DNA from: Adineta vaga
Lineage: Eukaryota; Rotifera
Direction: 5' to 3'
Assembly (NCBI GenBank): GCA_021613535.1
Contig: CP075492.1
Location: forward strand, 16,802,001-16,866,000
Length of the DNA: 64,000 nt
This document shows, piece after piece, positions 1 to 12,000 of the stretch. Under the pieces are notes generated by a model. The model did not search any database. It was given only the letters and a program-made list of their open reading frames with translations, and was not told where the DNA came from. Each line of letters opens with the position of its first letter. The first letter of the stretch is position 1. A program made the position numbers and the translations under genes.

Positions 1-384
1 AATTTAACAAATAAACAGTATGACTATTTTCATGAAAAATATCTTCAAAGGACACTCGATTAACAGCTTCTTAAATATGTAGTTATTCATATGTAATCAT
101 ACAGAGAAGAGTACACGACTCTTACGGACAAAATTGACTTATATCTATAACTTAGTATTTATTTTATAGAAATTACACACACACACAACAATTAGAATGG
201 ATTACCATCAAATACACAAGAGACAATACAACATCCAGAACATAACAAAATACACCAAACAGATTCAAAAAATGAGAAGATAGTATGTGCAGAAAAATAA
301 AGAATTGTACAACAAACAAACAAACTTTGTTCATAAACTCTCAGTTCGCATTTTATTTGTTTCCGATGAACACGAATGTTGTCA
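1..384. other. 3' flank of 7TM gene, no gene seen
   Basis: AT-rich flank downstream of the minus-strand receptor gene. It holds a short (AC)n microsatellite at about 174-187. Open frames here are short and show no family features. Confidence 0.5.
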
Positions 385-1389
385 TCAATGTCGACATAGA
401 ATTGATCTAAATGCACCTTTAATTAAATCGTACAATGCTTTTCGAAATAAAGATCCACCAGCTAATGTATAAATATAAAATGGCATTGCACTACCTAAAT
501 AAGTTAATAAAAGAACAATATTATAAACAAACATATCAATTGTAGCTTCCAATTGAGAATTGAATGTTGCTACAAATACTGAATATAATCGTTGAACTGC
601 TTGAGGAACTGTTAATACAGCAAGAACAATCACTTGAACAAAAACCATACGAAGAAGATGACGTTCAACCTTTTTAGATCGATTTTGGGTTTCATTGCTA
701 GCTGTTACCATTGGATTTGTCGTAGTTGTAGCCATATTTAATATACGACGTTGACTTTGACGTATATTGACGATTGTCATTAAACCAAATATAAGCATGA
801 CCACGATTGGAACTATTGTTGTAAAACATGCAAATGTCATATCAGCTACAAGTTGACATGCGTGTGTTTTAGCATAACATTTAAATGGAGCATTTACTAA
901 ATTAGCATCATAACAATAAAATAATTGACTGTAAATAATCATTGATACGATGATAACAAACAATGTTTCTCGTCGAGCATTTCTTATTGTACTTAATTGT
1001 CGACGATGAATTTGTACAGATGATGTTAACCATCGATCTATTGTAGCTAAAACAATTAACCAAAATACCATTGCTCGTGATGAAAATACAATGAATGTAC
1101 GAAGTTTACAAAACCATCCAATTGTATATGTTGGATCGACAGTCCAACCTGAAAGAACACGAGTTATAAGACCGAAATCAATTGATATAAGACTACAGAT
1201 TGATGAGATCAAAAAAAAGAAAATACATGGCATTTGACCAAGTGTTCGTTGAGAAAGGGTCAAAATATTGAGAATATTTCCAATTGTACCAACAAAAAAA
1301 ATAATGACTGGAAAATAACGACTCACTTGAGCTGATGCATTGACTAACAACTCGATCATTTGTGCATCTTGCGATGAGTTCGAGGACAT
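385..1389 (-). CDS. Rhodopsin-like 7TM receptor
   Basis: Intact single-exon frame of 334 aa starting at ATG (1389). Seven hydrophobic segments lie near residues 26-46, 55-78, 97-120, 141-160, 185-208, 246-268 and 285-310. TM1 has the GN pair (GTIGNILNI). The TM3 Cys (WFCKL) and an ECL2 Cys (HACQL) can form the usual disulfide. The DRY position reads IDRW, and TM7 has PFYIY in place of NPxxY. The C-tail is short. It is a class A-like plasma-membrane receptor of the divergent type expanded in bdelloids. Ligand and coupling cannot be told from sequence; chemosensory or peptide receptor is a guess. An alternative inner ATG gives no better N terminus. Confidence 0.85.
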   Translation of the reverse strand: MSSNSSQDAQMIELLVNASAQVSRYFPVIIFFVGTIGNILNILTLSQRTLGQMPCIFFFLISSICSLISIDFGLITRVLSGWTVDPTYTIGWFCKLRTFIVFSSRAMVFWLIVLATIDRWLTSSVQIHRRQLSTIRNARRETLFVIIVSMIIYSQLFYCYDANLVNAPFKCYAKTHACQLVADMTFACFTTIVPIVVMLIFGLMTIVNIRQSQRRILNMATTTTNPMVTASNETQNRSKKVERHLLRMVFVQVIVLAVLTVPQAVQRLYSVFVATFNSQLEATIDMFVYNIVLLLTYLGSAMPFYIYTLAGGSLFRKALYDLIKGAFRSILCRH

Positions 1390-2237
1390 TTTTGATTCGT
1401 GAAAAATATTGAAAAGTTGTTAACAAGTGAAGTAAGTAGATGTCTAATTCAAGTTCGAATATAAATGAAATTTTCGAAAGTTCATAGGCAACGATATAAT
1501 TTAAGTAAAAGAAAACGTTTTTCTTAGATACAATTTGTTGTTAAAATTATAAAAACATTTATCTATTATACGTGGTCGGAAAATGATAGAGCATCCAGCA
1601 GATATTATTTATGGGTGAACCTATATATACACAAAAAAAGATACTTTCCGTTAGATCAGTTTTTTAATTCAAATTATATAGACACGAATATATAATTGTA
1701 TAGGAAAAAAAAGAAAGAGTTTCCATTAGATCAACTTCATAATTTTAATTATATAGACATTGATAATAGATAATGACAGCTTTCATATTTTTGCGATACT
1801 TCTGTCGTTTTCCACTATTGAGTTATAATCTTTCTTTCAAAAGAATCATCGTTCAATCCTCTATTAACAATTTTAAAACGCTATTCTATAAAGTGTCATA
1901 CTGAAAAAATCCCGATGGATATAATGTGATACACAAATGAAATGCATTTTCTAACAGATTTTATTCGCTTTTCCCTTTCTTAAGATCCAAACATATCAGC
2001 TATCTACGAACTAAATATGCAATTTAGTAGCTCTTAAAAATCGGCATCTTTTTTCGGACTTAACGCACTTTTCAAGCAGAAACTAAGTACCACATAATAA
2101 GACTCATACTGCGATATCATACTTTCATTTATCACTCTATCTAACAAGAAATTATTACTTACTCTATAAGACTCAAGGAACAAAATTGATGTATACGAGT
2201 TTTTTTAATTTTAAATGTGCGCGAAGAGAGAATTTTT

Positions 2238-2257
2238 GGGTGTGGCTGTGGGTGTTG
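2238..2257. repeat. Solo TG-rich (telomere-like) motif
   Basis: GGGTGTGGCTGTGGGTGTTG, one arm of the dispersed TG hairpin family without a recognisable partner arm nearby. Confidence 0.5.
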
Positions 2258-3830
2258 AAAAATAATGACCTACTTTTCCCATACTCTCAATATAGCCACA
2301 CATACTAATGAACGTCGTTCAAGGAAAAGGAGTCGCATATGAACATTTTTCTCTTCTCTGTTTGAGAATGTCAAAAAATCGGGAAAACAAAAATTTAGAA
2401 ACGCGATAAAATAGCTCGATACAATTATTTCTCTATCTGTGTCTTTTGAAAGAGGTCGAAGGCACAATTATCGAGATGATCCATGTTCGCGCTCTCTTCA
2501 TTTTAAACAATCGTTTCAACAAGCACATAAACAAAATTCATCCCGATACGTGAGAGTTCATTTTTCGACGACAAACTCTCAAGCTCAAGACTGATGTGCG
2601 AAGGAAGACGATGATGAAAACATTGGTGATCCAGATACAACGGTGACATAGATCACGTCGAACTTGTTAAAAGACTCTTATTACTGATGCCTTCAAAGAA
2701 ATAAACTTATAAGATTGTCTCTCACATCCTCATCCTGTCTCCTCATTATGCCTTATATAATGAATAGTTTTTTTTCCTTCTCCGGATTTATTATTTCTGC
2801 ATTGTTTCCGAATTTCTTGACAACACTTTCTGTTTTGGGGTCATTCTAACTCTGGGGTGATCGTCTATATTTTTCGTTTTCATCTTTGTTTGAAATAGAT
2901 CATTGAATACTTATGTAACACTACAATGTGTGTTGTTTTCTCTTTCATATACATCGACTTTTTATATTATATTATTAATTAACAAAAACAAAACTCATCT
3001 GGTTTTTTCCCTTGCTCTATAGACACTTACATATGAATGTAGGAAGAAAGAAAAAAGCGTGCATTGTAAAAATTGTATGATCAAAATTATATAGACACTC
3101 CATTCAGTCACATAGCATCACCACACAATAGAATACCCACTACGATCTCGATCTTCTGGTATCCACATTCATTATGCTGCCTTCTAGTAATGATGGCATG
3201 CCACTATCACAGTTAGTCCGATGCCCTTCGGTTACGATTCGACAAACCTGTATGTTGAAACCGGGTTCTGTCTATTTGAATTCAATTTGCGTTAGTTTTT
3301 GAGACATCCAGTTGCTTTAAACTATTTTCATCTACCTAAAGGCATTTCTCAGTAATATTAATTCGATGTGAAGTGGCCCGAAAAGTTTTCTGTTACGCAC
3401 ATCTCGGAAATAATTATTGACAATCAGTCTCAACCAACAACTTCCATGCTGTAGAAAGATCTGACTTTTTAATTAGAAGTAGATAATGAAACGAAAAGAT
3501 TTTGTTTCGTTTCTTATTAAAAAAGTATTTTAATAGAAATTTTTGTAACACATACAAATGTATCAGTATGTATTGAGACGTTGTCAAGATTTTTCTCCAT
3601 GATTATGGATGTTTATTCCTCAAATAGCACGTGTGAAACAACAAGAGTAAGCAAATGTTCGACAGTGCCACTGCGTGAAGTACAGGAAAGTAAAATAAAT
3701 CGTTAAAACTTGTTCTCCGCACATGAAAATGAGTTGTGAAAATAGGAATGTGAGTAGACGCAGACGCAATTTATCGTCAACGATTTTAATTTGGTTAACA
3801 AGTCATTTCAATGAAGTGAACTTAAATCAA

Positions 3831-3897
3831 CTTCAGGGTGGGTGTGGGTTTGGGTATGAATAAGATGTAAATCTTCACCCACACCCACGCCCTCAAG
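3831..3897. repeat. TG-rich hairpin element
   Basis: Left arm CTTCAGGGTGGGTGTGGG and right arm CCCACACCCACGCCCTCAAG are near-perfect inverted repeats around a loop of about 20 bp. It is a member of the dispersed family described in the findings. Confidence 0.75.
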
Positions 3898-3988
3898 ATC
3901 TGTAGGAAAACGAGTTATAATCTAGTAATAAATGATATTTTATTTTAAAATATATGTTCACTATATAAGAAAAGCTTAATGCATATAA

Positions 3989-6900
3989 TCAGTGCACCGA
4001 TACAATGCGAACGTTGCGAAAGCGAAAGCGTTGTTTAAGATTTTGAAAGATTTTCACAAGATAAGGAACGAGAAATCGAATTACAATTGATAAACCAGCA
4101 AATATACTCAAAAATGTCGTTAACAATTCCAATGCATCAAATCGATAATGATATATATAAGTACAATAATTTGGAGAACAACTATTATAAAAACTTTCAT
4201 AAGATATATTACTTATCCATGATTCAATAAACATTTCATGTGTCAATGTCTCAATTGTATCATAAACACTGAATCGACTCAATGAATCGTTCAAGAGTTC
4301 AAGCACGTCATAATCAAAAGTATCTAAATCTAATATATCTCGAACAATGTGAATGCATTTTGGAAAATAGAAACATGATAATGATGAAAGTAAAGTTGTT
4401 TCTAATAGATGACAAGCAAATATCAAACCTTGAATAATAACTGACCGATTATCAGTAATAATTTCTGCTGGTATTGAACATGTTCGTGAAGTAGAACAAG
4501 AACAACTTATGTTTTGTTTTATTTCATTATGTATAACCGGTCTAGTGATAAATGAACTGTTTGATTCTATATCTTCTTCAATTTTGAGTATATCCCAATT
4601 TGATGCAAATGTTCCTAATAGAGAATTTCCTTGTATAGTCATACGTATAAGATCCAATGTTTGTGCAAAAATAATTGGTATTCTTTTTTGAAATTGATTT
4701 ATCGTTTGATTTATTTCGTCGATAAATTGTACTGAAGGTTGTAATTGATTAGTTAATATAGTTGATGTAAGGAAAATATCAATACTATCATCAATAGTAT
4801 CTTGTGATAATGAACAAAATAAAGTTAAAGATTCGACAAAGAATGGTGCCCATAATTGAAAATTTCTTTCATTTGAGACTTCGACCATTGCCTGGGTATT
4901 CGATCCTAAAACAACAAAGAACAGATTTTTCAAATTTTTCCATTTACAATTCTATTACCAGCAGTGAGAATTGTCAAAATCTTATCCGTTGTACAAGCTT
5001 CATGAAATTTATTCACTCGTAATTCATTAATAAATTCACCATATGGAATTGAAATCCGTGTACAAGGACAAACAATATCATCTTTTTGAAGATCTACTAA
5101 TAACTGTTGATAATCCATCATTGATGATACAGAATATGTTTTGGTTATACTACGTTCAACAATAGCTGTATAAAACAATAAAATACTAAGAGAAGTTAAA
5201 TAAAGAATTGAATAAATTCGAGTATAGATTTGTTGTTGATGAATCGACCTTTCATCGATTGATTCATTTCTAAATAAATTCATTGTTTTTATTGCTTGAT
5301 AAATATTAATGAAAAGATAATTGCCACGTCGACGATGACGTTCTTTCCACCAATGAATACAAGAAAAGAAAAGTTTGCCAAACAATGGCATAAGTAATCG
5401 AAAACCTTTGTTCAGACCGCCACATATAGCAATAAGAAGAAATAATGATGCTAAAAGATTCCGACGTTGTATTTTTGAGTATGTACAAGTTCTAGGTGCA
5501 CATTTATTATAAAATTGATCAAAATTAGTGTTGTTATTTATTGATATTTCTGAAAACATTTCACGAATTAATTCATTTGTTTCGATATCTTCATTAAACC
5601 GACTGGGCACTGATGCATTAAGAGCTTTAATATTTGGTGTAGATTGAGAATTAATAACGATTGAATAAGTTTCTTTAATGTATTGGAAATATGTGATATT
5701 GTACCACCAACTAATCTTTGAATTTTGAAATCCACTTAAAGGTGTGCAACCTATTTTGACTATTTTAAAAAATAAAGTTGATGGAGATTGATCAAAATAT
5801 GATGCATTTAAATACAATAAAGGTATAAGACGACAATCACCATCATAGGATACACATGAACACACACCTGCGGCAGTGAAATCAGTCTCAGAAAAACTTA
5901 AATAGATAGAATATGTAGGGAATATAATATCAAGTTGATTATCAATAGTTTCAGTAATCTGATAAACAACATTTGCTCCATTTAGAAAATGACTTCTACT
6001 GAATACAACATTGACCCAGTCAATCGTACGTGCAAAATTGTTTCGTGTTGTACTGATAAATGAATCAATTATTGTTTGAGTCTTCTGAAGAAAAACTGAT
6101 GGAGGAAGAACATGATCATTGATGAATTGAGTATTGATAAATATACGTTGTGCGTCATCGATATTCATTTGAATCATTGAACAAAAAGTTGATAAAAGTT
6201 GAAAATAAGAAGCACCTATTGTTCGAAAGTCACGAGTGCCATCAAAGCCTTCTTCTATTTCTGGAATAAATGTTAGATCTAATCGTGTCAAATAAGTTAA
6301 CCATTCAGATGAGACTAAATCACTTGAACATACTTGATGCGAAATAAATGTCACATTAAGAAATGATTTATATGGAATAGATATTTGTGAACAAGGACAT
6401 TGTAATGTTATTGAATGATCATCATACAATTGTAGATATGTAGTGAGAGATGGATCTTCAACGGTTATTAATTGATTTTGTTCAGTAAGGCAAATATAGA
6501 ATCCGACAATAATCGAAGAAATAATCATAAGAAGAATAAAGAATCTTGTGAATAATCGTTGACGATAGATATTATTAGGCGTACTTGGTGTTGAACTTTC
6601 AAAAATATTCAAAGAAAACACTTGTTCGTTGATATATTGTGGTAGAGATTGAATACGGGTCCATACAATGCGAACTAAAAATATATTCAGAACTCGATTG
6701 ATATGTCATTGAGAAAATGAAGTGCAACTTACTTCGGGATTGACGAAGTGTTTCAATTTGTGATACGATCGTATTCGGTAAGACACGATTTTTTCTACGT
6801 AATATAATTATTGCAATTAAAGGTGCAAAAAAGTTGATTCCAAATGACAAACCACCAAATATACCAATTATTGTTGTAACAACAAAAACAACATGAAAAC

Positions 6901-7978
6901 GACGTGTATATGAATATGAACAATATTTAGGATTACATTGAGAATAATATAAATCAAAGTGAGTGTTAATAATCATTTCTTCAACCATTAATTCATATAA
7001 AAGTATTTGAATTGTTGAATTCAATGAAAAATGTTTGAGCGAAGTATTTGATAGTGGTTGAATATTTATCGGTAATGATGAATGTAAAAGAGAAAAACAT
7101 GTTTGATTATAATAACATTCAAGTGTTGAAGAAAGTGTTGCATCAATCATAAGACAATCGATGATCATTCCAGGTATTGAAATTGAATGACCATCATTAT
7201 TAATAAATGAAGCAGAACGTGGACAACCTTCGATATTTAAACAAGAACAATTATCAAATACTCGAGGAGCTATTTGAACAGAACCAGATGGATGAGAAAA
7301 AAAATAAAAATTTGTTTGTAAACCAGAAACAATTTGATTTCCACTTATCATTCGACGAATAGCAAGTAAATTACGAGTCATTGTTGTTTGAGATAATTCT
7401 ATTTGATTCTTAAGAATTGTTTGAACTTGAATTCGAAGAGTTTCTTCATTAAATGTTGATGGACTAGCAAAAAGTAATACATTAAAATTTGCTAGAGCAT
7501 CATTCCAACTTTTTCGACTTGCATTACATAAACCTGCAATAATTTGCCAAAAGAAACTTAAAGTAACACGAAAATCATCTGTTGATTTAATTGAAATATT
7601 TTCATTTGTAAATATCATATCAAACCAACTTTGTTTAATAAATTGACTTGAACAAACTTCATGAAATTGAACCTGAGTTGTTACAAATGTCTGATAATTC
7701 ATTGCATATTTTGAACATGGACAATTCAAAGTATTTGAATATGCATATGTTAATTGTAAAAATCTTGTATGAGAAGGTTTGATTTCAGTTTGCTCGATCG
7801 TTCGAACTATAAATGCAGTAATAATTGTTATTGAAATTAAAGATATAATTAATGAACATACGTGAATACGGGTGGCAATTTTTTCTTTTAGAAGTGTTTC
7901 ATCAGTACTTGAAGATTTTTTAAAAAGATTTAATTGAAGAAATGATTGCCAAACACGATTGATTAAATTGAATGCCAT
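3989..7978 (-). CDS. Three-unit Cys-rich membrane protein, 3 exons
   Basis: Predicted CDS is complement(3989..4905, 4959..6674, 6733..7978), 1292 aa. The 53- and 58-bp GT-AG introns are inferred from phase: both joins restore the frame exactly. The first ATG is at 7978; an upstream in-frame TTG was not used. The protein has three tandem units of about 420 aa. Each has an N-terminal TM, then CPCS/CPCT-x-ISIPY-like and HEVCSS/HQVCSS motifs, an ectodomain with further Cys, a YYxQCxPxxCxY-like motif (CNPKYCSY, CAPRTCTY, CSPNYCTY), and a C-terminal TM with GGLS/AGLS. So there are six TMs and three large, probably extracellular, Cys-rich loops. I do not recognise a named family; similar proteins appear to be bdelloid-expanded. 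A distant DEG/ENaC-like fold is conceivable (see findings) but unproven. No frame lesions were seen. Confidence 0.75.
4906..4958 (-). other. Predicted 53-bp intron of three-unit protein
   Basis: Minus-strand donor GTAATA and acceptor TTTTAG. Removing it joins TA-G-SNTQ in frame and avoids the stop shortly after NGKI. Confidence 0.75.
6675..6732 (-). other. Predicted 58-bp intron of three-unit protein
   Basis: Minus-strand donor GTAAGT and acceptor TTTTAG. Splicing gives a continuous frame reading RQSR-IRIVWTRIQ between units 1 and 2. Confidence 0.8.
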
Positions 7979-7990
7979 TTGAACTATCAA

Positions 7991-8502
7991 GGGCTCATCT
8001 TCACGACTTTCTGTAATTCACATATATATTTGTATTAGAAAGAAGGTTTTTCATCACCAATAACATCGTATAAAAACGATAAGAGAGAAGAAAACAGTAA
8101 AATACTGCTTTTCAATGGGAAAATTTAATCTTTATAGCAAATGTCCCAAGATAAATTATACCAACTGTTCAGACATTTTTCTTTCTGGAAGAAACATAAT
8201 GCAATCTTGAAAAGTGTTGACTCGTGTAGAACATTAAAAAAATAATAGTTACCATCTGCCATCTGTTATAGGAATCACTAATGTATGATCCATTCTCTTC
8301 TTTTTTGTTATCTCACCACTTTTCTCGTTCTCTTTTTATGTTATATATGTACACGTTCTTCGATTCTTTTGATTCAGTTGAATAAAGAGATCGTGCGTGA
8401 CTACACATACAGAAACATCTTTTCTCCCTCTCTCGAACGCTCTCTAATACCATCTAAATATTATGAGCTGTATCAATGCATATTGACATAACTGTTGTGA
8501 AT
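7991..8502. other. Intergenic, no gene seen
   Basis: Region between the divergent membrane-protein gene and the F-box relic. It may hold the minus-strand promoter; no defined motif stands out. Confidence 0.4.
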
Positions 8503-9430
8503 ATGACTGGAGTTACATATTTTGATAGTTTTTCCGCTGAAATAATTCTTACATATATTTAATTATTTATCATCTAATGATTTAATTTATTCATTTCTTT
8601 CTCTTAACAAACGATACAACGATATTTTATTTCATTCTGATCATTTAATAAATAATATCCAAATACCAACAAGAAATTTAGATTTTTCAATTAATCGGAT
8701 CTAAAATTCAATATTTAACTTTAACAACAATAATGATTTAAAAATTCCTTGGCAGTTCTTTTTAAATTTAAAATCTTGATCAATTCCATTAAATTCCGAT
8801 CATTTTCATCTTATATTACAAAAATTTAAATCTTTTCAATATTTATCAACAGTATCACCTTTTCTAACAGTTGACGATATTTCCGGTATGAATATTAGTC
8901 CTCATTTAGAAAAACTATCATTAAAATTATGAGAATTTGAAACTATCTATTATATTATTCCATATTGTCCTAATTTAAAAGATTTAGAATTAATTATAAC
9001 TAAAATTTATCCAATTAAAAACAATGAAGAATTATCAAATCTATCTTCTATGGTTTTACTCATTTTAATCAAATTAATTCTGATTTAATAAAATTAATTG
9101 AAACAAAAATACCAAATTTAACTACAATTATCTTCAATATAACAGAATGGACTGATCGAAAAGATGAAGATTATAAAAATGTAAGTTTATCTAGTGTTCA
9201 TACTATTCATTTTAATGACGCATCTTTGAATCGTATTCAACCATTGATTATTTATTGTTTACCAAATTTAACACATTTATTTATTGAAAGTCTTCATATG
9301 GTTATGTTAGATCATCGAATAATCGAACCAAATGATTTTTATTTATTGAATGAAATCAACAAAAATTATCAAATCAAATATTTTGTCCTAAACTTACTTG
9401 AATCCATATTCATTCTGTTGCTACGATGAT
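8503..9430 (+). pseudogene. F-box/LRR-type gene, decayed
   Basis: An ATG at 8503 opens a frame reading FDSFSAEIILTYI, then after a frameshift near 8561 NYLSSNDLIYSFLSLNKRY, which is a typical bdelloid F-box N terminus. Downstream, LRR-like segments (HLEKLSLKL, YCPNLKDLELI, YCLPNLTHLFIESL) appear in changing frames with stops, for example TGA at 8930-8932. An intact member would be a substrate receptor for SCF-type ubiquitin ligases; this copy cannot encode a full protein. The F-box assignment rests on the first 35 residues. Confidence 0.65.
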
Positions 9431-9599
9431 TAATTCTTTATCTATAGCTCTTTACATATTACTGGATGTTAACAATAACAAATATTCTTATCTATCAAAA
9501 CATGAAACATATATGCATTTTCATATTATTTTATAAAAATGTTGAGTAAACGTTTCGTTTTCAAATTCACAGTTATTTTCATATTATTTGGCACAATTG

Positions 9600-10317
9600 T
9601 TGCTGATTATATTCACAAACAATAAACCAACGTTTTTCATGTAGCCAAAATGGTTCTTGAAATGGAACAAGAAGTGAAGGAAGACTAATTACATCATTTG
9701 ATGAAATTTTGTAGAAGACTATAAATTCAAATATATCGAGAAAACTGAGTTCAGTTCAAATAAATTTTTCCCAAGGATAAATATCAGCAACAGATTTGGA
9801 GATCGCTTCGTGATAACCTATAACTTGAGACGACGAAGTTTAGGTGTTTCTAAAGTTAATGATCTACGATATTCTATCGGTATACTGAACAATTAGTAAT
9901 AATTAGACATATTAATGGCAAAATGAATAAGGAATTAGACGATGATGTACGCGTAACTTTAGTGTCCATAATACATTTATTCAGTTCAAGTGTTTTTAGA
10001 GAAGGTAATTGATGGCAGCTCAGAAAATATTGTGCAACTTGATGAATAGGTAGAATCGATTGTGAGTGAGACCAATTGTATGTAATTTATATTTGTGAAG
10101 AATATTTTCAGATGTTCTTCTCTTATGTATCATGAACTCTCAAATATCGAAGTTGTGTAAAACGAATATTAGATATATGAGCCAATAAGTTGTTAATTGC
10201 CCAAAAGCGCATGTCTCTGAACGATATATTCAAAGAAACGATAGAACGGTTTGCAATAACATGAAATATATGATGACGCATTTCGATGGGTAGATTGATT
10301 AGATATGTGTTTTCCAT
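9600..10317 (-). pseudogene. F-box-like gene relic
   Basis: The frame from ATG (10317) reads YLINLPIEMRHHIFHVI, which matches an F-box helix 1 pattern. It runs out after 64 aa. Further minus-strand segments in other frames (about 9930-10050) read HQLPSLKTLELNKCIMD, an LRR-like stretch. Several stops and frame changes separate them. Together with the plus-strand relic at 8.5-9.4 kb this makes two tail-to-tail decayed F-box genes. Confidence 0.5.
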
Positions 10318-11160
10318 GTAAATGTATTAATCGACACGTTGAATATTCTTTGTGATAATCTAAAAAAATGATTGAAATCAATTAGAAAATTCAATATTAT
10401 TCTTCTCTAAATAAGTAATATCTGATACAATCTTTGGCCGGAATATAGATAAGATAAATACCGAAATTTTTTTTTAATATCATAATAAAACTTACAATGC
10501 CGAATAAAATCTTCTAATAAACGTATGAGTTATCTTTTGCATACAGATAACAATGTGTTTTTTTCTTCTTTTCAATTATTTACGTGCATTACAAGTAATC
10601 AAATCTTTTTATTCCTTATTGAATATTTATCAAATATCTTGAGAGCGTGGGTATGAATTGAAAAGAATACCCACACTCTCACCCTGATTTGATTTCTAAT
10701 TATGAATTTTTCAGCAAATGATCATATCAATAAATTATGCTTTTTCCAAATATGTTCCAGAAGAATGAATATATAAGAAAATAACGTATATAAAATCATT
10801 CTAGAACGAAATTAATAGAAAAAAATAGAAATAATTTATTGGCAAACTTTCATATTATATATTTGATTGCTTGAATAAAGAATGTAGTCTGGAAAAAATA
10901 TTTAGCAATGTTTCACTTATTTGCTAGAGAAAAAAAAACAAAATTAATACTTATTTTCATATATATCTCATATGATATGTAAATATAAAATAGTACTACA
11001 TACAGAATAATAACTTCTTGTTTGTTCCATCAATTTTCCTATTTTCGTTCCCTCTCTCTCTGTTTCTGTCCATATATATACGACATATCATCATAATTAT
11101 TTAACGAATCAATCATTATCGTACTCGTCCGCTACTAGACATCTCAATAGTACTATCAAA
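10318..11160. other. Intergenic with TG hairpin and promoter region
   Basis: AT-rich; no gene. It contains the TG hairpin at 10638-10685. A TATATATA stretch lies about 85 bp upstream of the small ORF at 11161 and could be its promoter. Confidence 0.4.
10638..10685. repeat. TG-rich hairpin element
   Basis: CTTGAGAGCGTGGGTA, short loop, then TACCCACACTCTCACCCT. Diverged member of the dispersed family. Confidence 0.7.
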
Positions 11161-11409
11161 ATGTTTTCGAGTGGATTTTCATCTTCTGGATTTTCGTCTT
11201 CTGGGTTTTCATCTTCGAGATATGGCTATTCTCCCTTTGGTAGTTCTGTTAAATTTAGTGCAATAATACCTTTTGGACAGTTTCCTGGATGTTGTTACCC
11301 ATTCTGTTGTAATCCAATGCCATTAATTTGTTGTCAACCAAAACGTACTAGTTCTTATGTTACAGACACATATGACGATGATTTTCCCTTTTACGATTAT
11401 ACAACCTAA
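11161..11409 (+). CDS. Small Gly/Ser-Phe repeat, Cys-rich protein
   Basis: 82 aa from ATG. The N terminus has three copies of a six-residue SSGFSS-type repeat. The middle is Cys/Pro rich (GCCYPFCCNPMPLICC), and the tail is acidic and aromatic (DDDFPFYDY). There is no clear signal peptide. An AATAAA-type signal near 11450 and an upstream TATA-like stretch suggest a real transcription unit. The CC-P-CC pattern could be palmitoylated or metal binding, but this is inference. Family not recognised. Confidence 0.55.
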   Translation: MFSSGFSSSGFSSSGFSSSRYGYSPFGSSVKFSAIIPFGQFPGCCYPFCCNPMPLICCQPKRTSSYVTDTYDDDFPFYDYTT

Positions 11410-11627
11410 TATGTATATATTTATTTTAAATTTTAGTAAAATAAGTTTTCAATAAACAAATAAATTTACAATAATTTTAGTCAATATGCTAAATAACAAT
11501 GAGCAATCTTCAAATAATACTGTTATCCATTAGGGGTAGTACATTTACTTCACTCTAGAGTTACATAACTACAAGAAAGTAATCACTTCAGTTACTAGGG
11601 ACTAGTAAATGACTGATGGTAACTCTA

Positions 11628-11670
11628 GGATGGGTGTGAGTGAGGTTTTCTTGTGCTCACACTCACACTC
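11628..11670. repeat. TG-rich hairpin element
   Basis: GGATGGGTGTGAGTGAG paired with CTCACACTCACACTC; diverged arms with a short loop. Confidence 0.6.
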
Positions 11671-11743
11671 AATAACTCTATTATTTCGTGGGCAAAGGGA
11701 GCATCCATTAAATACTATAGACTCTAAATTATTTCTATTCTAA

Positions 11744-11763
11744 ACACACCCACACCCTCAAGA
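11744..11763. repeat. Solo TG-rich arm
   Basis: ACACACCCACACCCTCAAGA, matching the right arm of the hairpin family including the terminal CTCAAGA. No left arm immediately upstream, unless the hairpin 80 bp upstream is nested. Confidence 0.6.
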
Positions 11764-12000
11764 TGCTCAAGCAAAGAACGTTACACAAGAAGCATGCATT
11801 TTTCGGACTAAAACTCCTACTCTTACGTCATCCACTATTTTCAAAGAGACTACGATAAAAATTTCAAGTAATTGCAGAAGACACTGCAAAATGACATCAT
11901 TTTTATCTTTATTGCTTAAATATGAAAAAAAGAATACCTTTTAAGTTATTTTGTCCAAGATTGGCACACTAAATACGTTAAGTTAGTGTGGAAACATAAT

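Larger units (their letters stand above)
1390..3988. other. Intergenic, 2.6 kb, no gene seen
   Basis: AT-rich DNA without a convincing reading frame on either strand. It contains one solo TG-rich motif (2238-2257) and one TG hairpin (3831-3897), listed separately. Confidence 0.5.
11410..12000. other. Intergenic with TG motifs
   Basis: No gene. Holds a TG hairpin at 11628-11670 and a solo arm at 11744-11763. Confidence 0.4.

Noticed and set aside
3989-7990. Three separate membrane-protein genes
   Set aside because: GT-AG introns of 53 and 58 bp restore phase at both joints and the combined length is a multiple of three.
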